DNA of 64,000 nt, taken from Moniliophthora roreri (Eukaryota > Basidiomycota > Agaricomycetes > Agaricales > Marasmiaceae). This document shows positions 35,081 through 46,437 of this stretch, one piece after another. Each line of letters starts with the position of its first letter. Within the stretch, counting starts at the first letter, position 1. A program made the translations under genes and the position numbers. Under the pieces are notes generated by a model. That model had not been told where the DNA came from, did no database searches, and saw nothing but the letters and a program-made list of their open reading frames with translations. The stretch lies in assembly GCA_001466705.2 (NCBI GenBank), contig LATX02000223.1:1-64000 (forward strand). Reading direction: 5' to 3'.

Positions 35081-36102
35081 ATGCAAAGGTAGGCCTGACT
35101 TTCATCCTGCTCTGGTCTCCAGCTAAATCACTTCTCCAGACCTTTTGATCCCAACAGTGACAACAGTCAAGGCACCAGTGCAGCGCCATTTGATGACGGT
35201 GAGCGCCTCCTGCGGGCTGCGCGTTAAATTTCTTACTGTTGTTTAGAGTTTCTGGACGAACTCGGACTCGGATTGGGACGACCTTATCCCCTTCACTACC
35301 CACAATACTATCCTCATCGGTAGGAGGGTCTTCGTAATGTTGTTGATGAGGAGCTAACTGTATTACGCCTCACAGGGTGCCCCAAAGGTCTCTGCCAGCA
35401 CCTAACCTGTCTCATCCGGTTCTATCGGTCCAAACGAACGAATTGTTCCAGCCACAATCCTTCAGTCCTACAAGCTCCATGACATCCTCGTCGAGCTCAG
35501 TGTTGTCTCCGTCTACTGTTCCAGGTTATGGTGCTCGGGTGATTGCTGTGAATTACGGCGGTAACCCACCTCATGCAGAGGGTCAACCATACACTCTTCA
35601 ATCTCCAAGCTGGCCGAGCATTCCTATGACATCCCCATCACCGGGTCCAGTACCTTTTGCATATACTGTTTCAGGCTATGATGCTCGAGCGACTGCTGTG
35701 GATTACAGCAATAACTCACCCATGTCACCCTCAGCTGTCGGAACGACGCCATTATGGTACACGGATTCTGATAGTGCATATTCCTCCAACTCGGTAAACT
35801 TCTTCTCGACATCTTCCTCTTCACCAACTTCTATGTCCCCAACTCAAGCCCATAGACCTACTAGAAAGAAGGACTTAACCTATTTTTGCGAGTACTGTGG
35901 AAAGCGCTTCACTGCGAAGCACAATCTTGATTGTACGTTTGTTATTTGTAGCGTCTACGGCGTCTTCCTGACTCTATCTGTAGACCATATACGCTCTCAC
36001 ACAGGAGAAAGGCCTTATGCGTGCAGGAAGTGCCACAAGACCTTCATCAGTCTGAGTGATCAGAAGCGCCACGAAAGAGACGTGGACCATTCCCGTTCTT
36101 GA
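35081..36102 (+). CDS. Two-finger C2H2 transcription factor, five exons
   Basis: The best model is join(35081..35088, 35140..35198, 35247..35319, 35376..35932, 35984..36102), giving 271 residues. All four introns are GT..AG, 47-57 bases long, and the total is divisible by three. The N-terminus reads MQRPFDPNSDNSQG, and the middle is rich in Ser, Pro and Tyr. Finger 1 is CX2CX12HX3H (CEYCGKRFTAKHNLDYHIRS then H), followed by a TGERPY linker. Finger 2 is CX2CX12HX5H (CRKCHKTFISLSDQKRHERD then VDH). The last intron cuts finger 1 after HNLD, the position shared with the other family members here. It is expected to bind DNA in the nucleus; targets are unknown. This is the only one of the four genes at 35-47.5 kb on the plus strand. 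Confidence 0.85.
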
Positions 36103-36613
36103 AAGCCCGGCGCCGGAGAAAAATGTCGACTGAATTAGTGAAAAAAATGTATATTAGATCCCCACTCTGAATGAAACGATATTTTTGGTTAGATGGGGCC
36201 TCAAAAGGCATTCGAATAAGGTGGTGTAGTTCTCCTGTCGACAGCACTGGAGTCCTGTTTTACAGCAAACATGAGCATCGTTGCAACAGCGTGCTGTAAT
36301 GGATATCTTCTAGCGCATAAACGCGCCACCCACCTGTTGGGCACCCCAACCGGGAATCTGGACTTCGACAAGAATTGGAGGGTGTCCTTTCCACGCGTAC
36401 CAGCAGATTGAGAAAAATCATCAAATACAAGGTATAAGGAACTTCCCGTTGAGGACGGGTCAAAAGGAGTCGTTCTTGAACTGGTAATCAACTCGGAGGA
36501 CCGAAAAACCACATCATTACCGTCAGTAGTGGAATGACGGTTCGTCAACAATTACAGTCTCTTGGTAGTGCAGCCGGAACGGCAGGATGATTCGCACCAA
36601 ATATATTTAACCG
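36103..36613. other. Intergenic, convergent gene ends
   Basis: About 510 bases separate the stop codons of the C2H2 gene (plus) and the MYND gene (minus). No conserved element was seen. Short minus frames are probably chance. Confidence 0.4.
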
Positions 36614-39293
36614 CTAATAGTCTAGCTCCCATCTGTCCATCTGGAAATTGCGAGAAATACCTTCAGGTGCCATTCCGCGAATGAGGTCTCGCATCTCCCT
36701 CAACTCTTCAGGACCCAAAGTGGAGGTGCTCAGGAAATTCGTATTTCCATTCGCATTGGGGATGGGTACGCCCAGTATCCCTTGTTTGGTACCCTGACCT
36801 AACCCAGCAGAAGCTGCACCTTCGTCAACGACAGAGCAAGGCATTCCGGGTTTACAAAAGGGTTTATGGTTTTTCCAGTCCTGCAGAATGACGTTAGTGA
36901 CAGAGACGGAAAATTATAAGGAGTGACATACGCCTCGTTCTGAAATGTAAAGACAGAATTGTGAGCCAAGAGCTTGAGACATTTGTGCATGGGTAAGACC
37001 TACGACATCTGACCACATAGTTTCAGTGATGAAAGGAATGTGATAAGGTTCAGACACTTACTCTTTACTACAGTAACTTGGTTTTTTATCTTTGTCACAT
37101 TGCCCAGCACCTGAACCTATATCAATGAATGCACTGAGAGTGAACGAGAAGACCCCACATTGCGATAACACCTTGCCACGATTCGCTTCCACGTCACATC
37201 CAACTGCAGCGCAACGATATCGGTTCGGAGCTACAAGCCGTTTCTTTTGAGCCATTGCTCTTTCTACCTCGAGTTCCTCCTGGCGCTTTTTGCGAGCCTT
37301 CCACACAAGCTCGTACATATGTGAGAGGACAGGGAGCTCCCCCATTTGCACTCGTTTTTGCAGCTCCGCCTCTGCAAAATGGAGTAAGGACGGCGAGACA
37401 TGCCCATCGGAGTAAATGAGAGATTGGTTTGCGTGATGAGCGGTAAAAAAGATATTTCGGGTTCGTAAATCCGGAGATTTCATATACCAATTCATGAGAA
37501 GGGCATGAGCGATGGAACGTGTGACGCCCGTTGCGGATTCATTCATTGCAGCCTTCACAAAGTACTCCCGTGCGTCTTGACGATCGGGCTCGCAGTCAAT
37601 ACCGACCTGAAGCCTGTAGTGATGTGTCAGTAAGATCTTCATTGAACAAAAGATCAGTGACCCGAGTGCAAAATCCAGCTGAGACCCTGCGATTCCTGCA
37701 TCAGCTTCTTCTTCGACCACCGAAGTATGTTTAGAGCCAAACAGGCGGCGCAATCTCATCGCCTCTTGATTTGGATCGAATTTTAGATCTTTGATAGCGA
37801 GAGCCGGGCGTGCATTATATAAGGCACGCATGTAATCCGTAAGTAGCTGCACGGATTCATTGAATTCGTCTGCTTCGGGTTCCCGGGTCTGCAAGTCCCA
37901 AGAACGGAAATTTTGGAAGCCGATGGACTCCGGCGTAAACATCAGTTGCGCGACTTGCCCCGTAGCTCCCCACCGCTTCTTCAAATCCTGGAAAGTGTCT
38001 TCAAAATGTCTTTGAGCAAATGCAACGAGAGGCTTGGTGTCAACTTTGATCTGAGAGACGCCTAGCTCCCGTAGCTCTGTGCCAACCGCGCGTGCCAGCG
38101 TCTGGTCATCCGTCGATAATGTGCCCGATGGTCCGAAAGGTGAGGATTCTGACCCACCCAGATGCTTCGTGAATACATGGATGAGGCCCTTTGCAACCTC
38201 CGGAGCGGCTTCAGAAGCAATTTCAGGGAAGAATTCGATGCCACTGCTCTTCTCATCAAGGCCCACAGGTAGGGCTGTGAACCGTCGCCGTACAGACGGG
38301 TGATACGGTAACGGCTTTATGGTTACGGGTACCGTACCGTTCGCAATGATTTTGAGCACCTTATACGGTACGGTGTCGAGGTGGAGGAAACCGTAAAGTG
38401 CCGTACCGTGGACGGCCGGCACGGCCGTATATACGGGATAGTGCATTCCCACGATTTCTGACGCGTCATTCCTCGTTCTGGTCAACCTTTTCGTTGCATG
38501 TCTTCTGGTCCTGGACCCTCTGCAAAGCTTCGTTCATGAAAAGGGTGCAAATGATCTATGCTTGGAGATAATCTGACGGACTCTCAACTCCGAAAGGTGC
38601 ATATCTCATCCTTAATCTATCTCAACATGCTGCATACACTATATACTAACTGCGAAGTCTTCTTCAGGCCAAAATTCATGCATTCTCACGTGAACCCCCG
38701 ACCATGGCATCCGTGCTACTTAGTATCACGTGAATTATATGCCCCGAAGGACACTCGAAATCGACCTTATTCGTGAGCAAACCACGCACATTTGCCGTCA
38801 CTCCCCCTCTGACTACATCACTACCATGTGTGAACATTAGGCAGGCCGAACTTATGCCAGATAATATCATTTCTTCTACCATACACCGTATCACCGTATA
38901 CGGCCGTCTGTACTACCATACCGTACCGTCGAAGGTTCAGACTAACTATGATACGGTACGGGGACGGTCTGCTGAACACCGTCAAATTACCGTCAAGTTG
39001 ACGGCCGTTACCGTATACGCAGCCCTACCCACAGGAAGGCGTTCAACGTGTTTCTTGCTGCCTTGTAGGTTGACGATGAACAAGACATGACTGGGATTTG
39101 GTTCGAAAGGGATATATCTGACATCGAAATGCCATTTAGAGGCGTCAGGAGAAGGCTTTGAAGGCATCGAGATCGGATCGAAGATCAAAGGACAGAACGC
39201 GTATGTGGCTGTGTCAACGCTCAAATTGGAATCCTTCGGACGCTCGACGTCAGCAGTCTCACCAAACAAACAGACAAGGTTCAAGGACGGCAA
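36614..39293 (-). pseudogene. MYND-finger protein gene, interrupted by a MITE, 5' end unresolved
   Basis: The 5' part (39028-39293) encodes LVCLFGETADVERP and KWHFDVRYIPFEPNPSHVLF. The exon then continues, after a 758-base insertion, at 38269-37159 with GLDEKSSGIEFFPEIASEA and a long helical region. Three short introns and a final exon give a MYND zinc finger at the C-terminus: CAAVGCDVEANRGKVLSQC, CDKDKKPSYCSKEC, then HKPFC. Exons after 37159 are 37062-37116, 37004-37008 (5 bases), 36932-36939 (8 bases) and 36614-36880. The sum keeps the frame. MYND fingers bind proline-rich peptides in partner proteins. No ATG was found for the first segment, whose upstream codon is a stop, so the 5' end is missing or spliced from an exon I cannot see. 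The insertion may have inactivated the gene or given it a new start. Confidence 0.7.
38262..39035. mobile_element. hAT-type MITE inside the MYND gene exon (element 38270-39027)
   Basis: The 758-base element starts TAGGGCTGTG and its reverse-complemented right end starts TAGGGCTGCG. Exact 8-base copies of CCCACAGG flank it (38262-38269 and 39028-39035). Its subterminal DNA is full of CCGTAC and GTACGGTA like the element at 15133-15784, so both belong to one family. Its interior is CpG-rich, suggesting a fairly young copy. Removing it joins the exon in frame. Confidence 0.9.
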
Positions 39294-39676
39294 GAGGTAT
39301 AATTTTTACATTTAAGATCTGGATGCACTAGATTAGGCAACAACATACAGCCAAGAAGCCCAAAGAAAATACACTGCAAAGCGTTTAACGCGAACAACAA
39401 AATACACGATAAATACGTAAATCGTGACAGTGGCGGTTGAAAATGTGTGTGTGTGTGTGTGTGTGGGTATACATCGAAACCCTTTAGCGTAATAATGGTT
39501 GGTAGTGATACACTGGATGCGAGTTATGAATGAATAAATATCGACGAATGGTGTTTCGCAGAAACGATAACAATGGATGACGAAAATCGGGGAAAGCAAA
39601 GCACAGAGGCCAGTATTTGAACGAAATGGGATCAAATGACGTGTAGAGTGAAGAATGAGTCCGAATTAAATCAGAA
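39294..39676. repeat. Intergenic with (TG)n microsatellite at 39444-39466
   Basis: About 23 bases of alternating TG lie between the end of the upstream minus-strand gene and the MYND gene. A promoter for the MYND gene would have to be here, but no TATA or start codon in a fitting frame was found. Confidence 0.6.
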
Positions 39677-42573
39677 TCATGAAGGTCCATGCGATGGATT
39701 TTGTTGGAACTGCAGTCTTTTCCGTGGTCCAGTGTCGACATCGTCAGTAGATCGATTGCGTTTGTTGCTTCCTCCAATTCCGCTGGGCATCCAGCTCCAC
39801 ATGGAAGAATTAGTGCCCATGATCATACCGGGAGTGCTTGGAGGAGGCATGGCCTGAGTCGGAGTTTGAGATGGTGGATTCATGCCCCGTGAAAGGTTCA
39901 TACCCATCCCGCTGCTGGAACCCATCGATGACGGAGAACTATGCTGAGAGAAACCAGCACGAGACACCGAGTACGTAAGTTGCGTGGGTGTAGTCACAAT
40001 CGTTGGAGAAGGCATGGGCGAACTGAGGTGGTGATCAGCATCATTCGGTTGTAAGAAATACAACTCGATCGTCGGCTTGTGATGATGTTGCGGTCGAGAT
40101 GGCGCGCGATGGGATACAGTAGGAGAAGTTGGGTTAGAATGGACAAGGGACTCTATGGACATCTGGATTTCATCCGAAGCAGCGCCTGACGGAGCTAAAG
40201 AGCTTTTCGGAGGTTTCTTCTTGTACTGTCAAAGAAAATCAGGTAAATTCTTCGATAGAACGATTTAAACTTACTGTTTCAAGTTCAGGCTTGCCTCGCC
40301 ACTTAGCGATAGCTTCACAGAACCGAACCGCAGCGCGTTCGACTGGTTCTGCCGGGTATTGCCAAGCAAGATCCTCCATGTGCGTTGACAAATCAGGAGT
40401 AGACTCCGGGATATCATAGAACTATATCAGAGTCAGAACAACATGACAGGAATGTATTGAAAGGAGAATGTCACCTTTCTGAGTCTATCGTCCATCTCAA
40501 GCTCATATTCTTCCTCTGCATGTGTCTTCTTCGGCGGCGCACCAGCTCTGAGGGCAGGGAACAACATCTTTACTGAGTCCAGGAGACTCGGTAACTCATC
40601 TGGTTCAAACTCCTCAAATTCATCGTCTGAATCCTGAGCCTCGGCATCTCCCATGCTCAAACCCAATCCAACAGTTAACAAGCATTCCACTGCGTCCGAA
40701 CCTCTCCACCCGGCACTGAGATATCCCTGCAACGCAGCACGCGTGAGCAAACCCGCCAGAAGAAGATACCATTCTCTGGATGGTCTGAGAGCGTGTCCGT
40801 ACAACCTATCCTGGGCTTGGGCAGATGAAGTGGTCTGAGACCGAGACGGCGATCCAACATCAGCATCTCCGCCAATGTCTCTTGTAGCTTCAGGCGACTG
40901 AGAAGACTCATGATCCGAAGGAGGCGGATCCACAAGTGCACCCTCGACCTCTTTCGCTTCTCGAACCTCCCGACCTAACTCAGCAGCCACTAACGCAGAC
41001 AATCTCAAGAATCTCGGAATGAGCTCTGATAACTTGGTGTTACCCCCGCCACACACTGTTTCACCGTCAACTGAAGTTGGCTTTCGCCGTAGCATGGTCC
41101 CGTTCACTGCAGGTCTCAAGAGACCAGATCCGATACCACTTCCATCTTGCCATCCGGTAATGCCACCACCATCAGGAGCGATCCCAATAGGGGTACCTTT
41201 CCATGAATTCCATGTCGAACCACTTCCGTTGGCAACCGTGCCGCCGCCAGTAAGGCCAAACGAGACACTACTCGAAGTAGACCGCCCTCGTCCGGTACCT
41301 CCACCCACTGGAGGTCGTGCACCTGATTTGGCCTCCACACAGATCTCACAACCCGTATGCAGATGTCTTGGACAGCGAAATGCAGGAGGCGAGTTGGCAG
41401 TCTCAGGATCGGCACCGGCATTGTATAATGTGCGGGTCCGAGGGCCTGGTTTTAACGGCCTTTTCGGATGCATCCGATTACTTTGTTGACGAGAGGGTGG
41501 GACGGACGGGCGGCTACTTGATCCTTGGGCCTGATGCGAACGGATGAATTTATTATAGTTGTCAAACGTGATGAGTAACGGGGCTTACCATAGCTTGAGG
41601 TGATATCTGCCCGTAGGAATGATTAGTGATATGATCCATCTGTCTATTCCGATTCGAACTTGAATAGGCAGAAATAGGCGATATAGTAGTGAGTGCTTCA
41701 GGCAGGAATAAGGACGATGATGGCAATGAATCAAAAGGAGATCCATCGCTCAGGGACGATCGAGTAGCAGATGGTGGACTTGAAACATCATGTCGATGTC
41801 GGAAAGGCTGCGGAGGGGACTGACGAGCAAAGAGGTCATTAATCACGGTCCCTAATGCAAGACGCAATCGGACTCCATTAGGTAAGGTATGAGGATGTCT
41901 AGGTCGTTGACCCGATGCTATTATTTTGGGAGAGGATGATAAGGAGAAGTCTTCGTCAATGATCGGTTGTACTGGTGGTAACTGGACCAGCATCGATGTA
42001 ACAACCTTCTCGAGTCCTTCAGCACGAAGTCTGAGACTTCTGGCTAGAGGCAGATCTTGCTTGGCCAATCTTGCATCTTCGTCCTCATCATGCGGGGCGC
42101 TCCGTCCTTTGAGCGTATCAACAACCTCTCCATCACTGTCGATCTCATCTTCCTCCTCATAATTCTCCGGTCTATGCCGATGTTTGTAATTTGAAGAGGA
42201 AGGACCACCTGTGCGGTCAATCATTCCAAGTTCTGCTCTCGCTTGCGCGAATCGGGTGCGTCCTAACACAGGGTGCATAAGTGAGAACGCATTCCAATAC
42301 ATTACTAGACGCACCATGAACCCAAAGCATATGATCAATGATCAACGTCCGAGTACTCTTTTCTCTAGGAGGGATTGAGTGAAGGTGATGAGCATGTTTA
42401 TGCGCAGGAACCCTGAATGTCGAACTGGAGTTTGTACTGGTTCCGCTGTTACTGGAAGAGCTCGACTGGGCGTGAAAGGTATTTGCCGTTGAAGATAAGC
42501 TCGAAACTGCTTGCGCAACGCTGAAAGGTGAGGCTTGTTGACCAGAATTCGAGGCGAACGAGGCCTGGGCCAT
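39677..42573 (-). CDS. Conserved fungal protein of unknown function, five exons
   Basis: The model is exons 42315-42573, 41589-42262, 40475-41530, 40275-40421 and 39677-40225 on the minus strand. All introns are GT..AG, 46-58 bases, and the sum gives 894 residues. The N-terminus is Ser-rich (MAQASFASNSGQQASPFSVA), followed by STRTLIIDHMLWVHGRTRFA, which looks like a folded helical motif. Later come an acidic run (YEEEDEIDSDGE), a Cys/His cluster CPRHLHTGCEIC that could bind a metal, a long helix-rich region with two acidic patches, and FYDIPESTPDLSTHMEDLAW. The tail is Pro/Ser/Met-rich and ends with a basic KRNRS..RKR stretch that could be a nuclear signal. I do not recognise the family. A regulatory nuclear protein is a guess. 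Confidence 0.8.
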
Positions 42574-43424
42574 GGTGGTAGAAGAAGAAAGTGTATTGAT
42601 TTACTGTAACAAAGTGTATACTGATTCCGATTTTCCCCTAAATGCCTGACGTAAACTCTGCATTTACCGTTTGCTCTTCGGATATCATTTTTTGCACGGT
42701 ATTCTCACCAAAATCCGCGATACCCGTTGCCCTGCACGCCTCGATAACACGGAGAATCATCGACCTCGAATGTAGTCATCTTGTTCGCCAACAGAAATCT
42801 GAGGATCGACATTGTCAGACCCCCAGTAACAAAATGTGATCCGGAACCGTGTACCAACATACTACTGGCAGATGGGTTGTGTGAGATGGTAGAAATTGAG
42901 ATGAACGGCGAGATCACTGGAACAGGTGTGCATTGCTTGCTCCGTTCACGGGAGGGGGGGAAAACCTGACTACATCTTTCAGTCCGATAACAGCTGGATT
43001 CGTCCGTCGAGCTGTCAAGAAAGAAGGCTACCATACAATTTGAATTCCCCCATGGCCATATACCTCACCGTGTGGCATGTCGTTGTCAGTGCGCAGCTGA
43101 ATAACCCACCAGAGACCTGACAACGTGAAGAAACTCGGGAGGCTCCGATCGACCTGTCAGTTGGGACATGATGCTTCGAAAGATTCCATCTACACACAAC
43201 TGCATTCATGTCAGAACTTGCACTGGCGTTCACTTTGCCAACCGCAAGTCATGGCATTTAATCAACTCTCAGAACGCCTTTAAGCCCCGTCGAACAGCTT
43301 GCAACGCTGTTCGCTGTCCGTACTCTTTGTATTCACGGAGTAACATAGGATAATAGGACCGTCTAATTAAATAATTTGAGTTGGGTTCAGTCGAAGTATT
43401 CTATTAGAGAGCCTCCATGTATAC
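42574..43424. other. Intergenic
   Basis: No gene is recognised in these 850 bases. The right part is the 3' region of the C2H2 gene at 43425-44497 and the left part is upstream of the conserved gene. Short frames on both strands show no domain. Confidence 0.4.
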
Positions 43425-44497
43425 CTAATTGGCACCGCCATGGCTGGAAGTGCCACGAAGCCGTCGATAGTACTCGCACGTATTTTTATGTCTCTTCAAC
43501 ACATGTTTGGTACCGAACGAACGATGACAGCCTTTGCATGTGAAAGGACGAATACCCTGATGCGAATTTAGATGATCTAGACGCATGCATCAGCATCAGC
43601 ATGGTGTATTAGAGTGAAGCAGGGAGGCCTACTCTTCAGATTGTGCTTCGCAGTAAAAGAAGCCGCGCATCCTTGATAGGGACAGAAATAGCTCGGATTC
43701 CTCTCACGTCGGCGCATGGATGCATGGAGGAGAGCATCGGAACCAACTGGACGGATCACATCCCCGTTACCACCGATAGACTCCTGAAACGCACAGTGCT
43801 GTGGAGAGTGATGAAAGTTGATTGTAGGCGCACAGTATTGCGCCGAGCACTGGGGATACAGTGGAGCCTCATCCTCGTGCTTCGGAAAGACCGCCTTCGG
43901 ATCGGTAAGGGAACTAGTCGGTTTATCGCATTGATAGCTAGATGGCAAATCGACTTCCTCCTGCTTGAGCGTGATCTGTCTTGCACTATCTCCACGTCTA
44001 GCAGGAAAGGGATCGACTGATTCAGCCATACCGCTACCCGACAAGGGTCCCTCGTTCCAAGGGGACAAGCCAGCACAAGAGTGATAGATGGAGTCACTGG
44101 GCTGACCGAGATGAGGAGGATCTCCAAGATCTCCATCTGTCAAAAACATGTCGAGATACGGATATTTGTAATCTTCGAGGAGACTGGAATTTCCGAGCAT
44201 GTCATATAGTAGAACACCTAAGTCCGACCTCAAGACCTCACAGCACGTATCCGAAGTCCCATTATCCATCCAAAAAGGAAGGGGAGACTGTGGAAGACCC
44301 GCCGAAGTAGGAGGTGTGTCCGGGAAAGGAGAATGATCGACCGAAGATGGTGAGATCTCCCTGACATGATCTTCCTCCAGAGTATCGGAGTGCACGGATA
44401 TCGATATGCCTGAAGATGTTTGACTATCCCAATCACAGGCAGTATCATTCCTTCCGGATGGATACAGCGGGTTTATAATCGGCTGAAATAACTCCAT
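43425..44497 (-). CDS. Two-finger C2H2 transcription factor
   Basis: Exon 1 is 43633-44497 and exon 2 is 43425-43576, joined by a 56-base GT..AG intron, giving 338 residues. The start MELFQPIINPLYPSG is the first ATG. A GTACGT..CACACAG pair upstream (about 44516-44582) may be a 5' leader intron. The N-terminal 250 residues are acidic and Ser/Pro-rich, as in activation domains. Finger 1 is CX4CX12HX3H (CPYQGCAASFTAKHNLKNHL then NSH), cut by the intron after HNLK. Finger 2 reads CKGCHRSFGTKHVLKRHKNT then C, a C2HC variant. The C-terminus is short and basic. It has the same strand and family as the next two genes, suggesting tandem duplication. It is expected to act in the nucleus; targets unknown. 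Confidence 0.85.
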
Positions 44498-45398
44498 GTT
44501 CAGATATTCTGTGTGAGGACGAGATTAGGTGGTTGTGCTGACTGCCAAGAAAGCAGTGAGGAAAGGTCGCGTAGAATACGTACCAGTTGCTACTGTCCTG
44601 GTATCCTGCACCGATGTCACTTCAAAACCTTTTTATAATTGCGCAAAATGACAATCTTCTCAGTGTGCTGTAATATTCGCTGTGAATGTATTCCTCCTCT
44701 GCATACTCTGCTGTGGTAGTCTGGTCTCATTAATCAGAGAAATTTTCCGATGCCGTTGGCTTGACTCTTACTGCTGTCCAGATCTTCCACAGCACGACTC
44801 ACCCGACGACAGCTGCATAACCTCAACCATCCAACTTCGGACTCGCTGTACCGTGAGATGATAAGAGTGCCGCTGCTCATGTTCCCAAATGAGAACTGCT
44901 TGAGTCGTCGGATGCAAAAGTCAGACAGCGACCTTTTGACAGAACCTGACACTGACAGTGATGTAAGAGGGTAACGCAAATAAGCAACACGTCAGCACTA
45001 TTACGCCATAACAGCTCGCAACTCAAGACTCGATTTACAGCCGCTGTTGCAGCCATCCAACGACAATATTTTCTTTTTGTTTGCTGTGAAGTGAAGTTGC
45101 TGGATCCAGCTTCCAGAAGCACGGTACTGTTACTAGTCCGAGTTCCGTTTGACGAAGGCTAAGCTCCACCCGATCATTCAAGTTATATCGAGAGATCGAG
45201 TACACACTGGCAGGTCAATAAAACGGGCCTAATCTGTACAAATACATAGCGATCGCGGAAGGAAGAAGGAAGATAGCCTCGTATCCACGGCGGGTGGTAG
45301 AAGGAAGAGAAAGTTCCTGGAGTCGAAATTTACGAAAAATACAACGGGTATCGAATGAGTGGTGAGGGGGTATGATGCACAGTGGATGCTACAGGTCT
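44498..45398. other. Intergenic
   Basis: The left part holds the likely 5' leader and promoter of the preceding gene, and the right part the 3' region of the next. Short minus frames at 44734-45122 show no domain. Confidence 0.4.
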
Positions 45399-46083
45399 TC
45401 AACTCCTGCTTGGTGGAACGCAAGGTACCTTTGCCCTCTTCTGGTGACGAGTGAGATCAGACCGAGATCGATAGCATTTTTTACAATTCATGCACTGAAA
45501 GGGCTTGGTACGTTTATGTGCACGTTGATGGTCTAGGAGCGGTTGAAGGACTTCAACGATACTCAAAGAAAAACATTGACGTACACTTCAGATTATGAGC
45601 GGCAGTATAACTTTTACCACAGCCCGGCATGTCACAGAAAAACTTGGGCTTGGTCCTTTTCGGGGGGACGTTGGGCGGACTGAGACTGTCCGTTCCGTTA
45701 TCCACATCATAGTAAGATAGATTCAAGTAGTCGTCATAGTTCGCCTCCACTGAGAGGGTTCCGGGATAGACTGGGGTGGTTTGTGAGGGCCATTGTTGCT
45801 CGATTACACTGTGAGGCGCATCATCAACTTCAGAATGCGGAGCAAATGAGATAACTAACCTCGACAGGCAAAGCGGTGGGGCTTGCTGATGTATGGGACA
45901 AGGTGGCAGTTCCTGCTGAAAGTCTATACAGCCTGAACTACTGTAAAAATAGTTGGTACGCAGGTCGAAATGAAGGCGCTCGTTGCCAGGCGCTGCATTG
46001 GCGCCGTGGCCATTTCCGTTGTTGTTATCAATGAATCTGGAGACGCGATTCAGCTGGATTCGAAGCAGACGAAGATGGTGCAT
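45399..46083 (-). CDS. Two-finger C2H2 transcription factor
   Basis: Exon 1 is 45585-46083 and exon 2 is 45399-45532, with a 52-base intron, giving 210 residues if the ATG at 46083 is right. An alternative upstream ATG in another frame (MSEYAPSSSASNPAESRLQ) is more like the Ser-rich starts of its relatives but runs into a stop, so the true 5' end may involve another intron or a frameshift. Finger 1 is CX4CX12HX3H (CDMPGCGKSYTAAHNLKYHQ then RAH), cut by the intron after HNLK. Finger 2 is CMNCKKCYRSRSDLTRHQKR then AKVPC, a C2HC form. SPPNVPPKRTKPKF just before the fingers is basic and may aid nuclear entry. Middle gene of three in tandem on this strand. Confidence 0.8.
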
Positions 46084-46437
46084 ACTCTGACATATTCACC
46101 ATCGAGGATGAAGTGAAGGAGGAAGGATTTGTTTCCCTTTTTCCCTTTATACTCTTTGTGCTGTTTGCTGTTGCAACGAAAGAGGAAGAAGAAAATAGGT
46201 GGCAAGTTAACCCTGTCGAATCACACTGGAGCCTGGTTTTTAGTCAGCTTGCATCTCGACAGCGCACTTGAGTATTGAGGGACATTGTGTCTTGGAGGTC
46301 TTTAATTGAAAAGTATCAGTTCTGCTCGCGTCAAGCCGGTTCTTGATGGAAAAGAGGGGGTAATGATTCCCTAAATACCGTACAAATGCATTTTCGTGGA
46401 GACATATGAGTTACAGCGAGATGCCACAGCTCACTTA

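Noticed and set aside
37058..38485. A simple 475-residue gene covering the MYND exon
   Set aside because: The first 72 residues are transposon sequence and the end runs through two introns. It is a composite, treated as an insertion finding.
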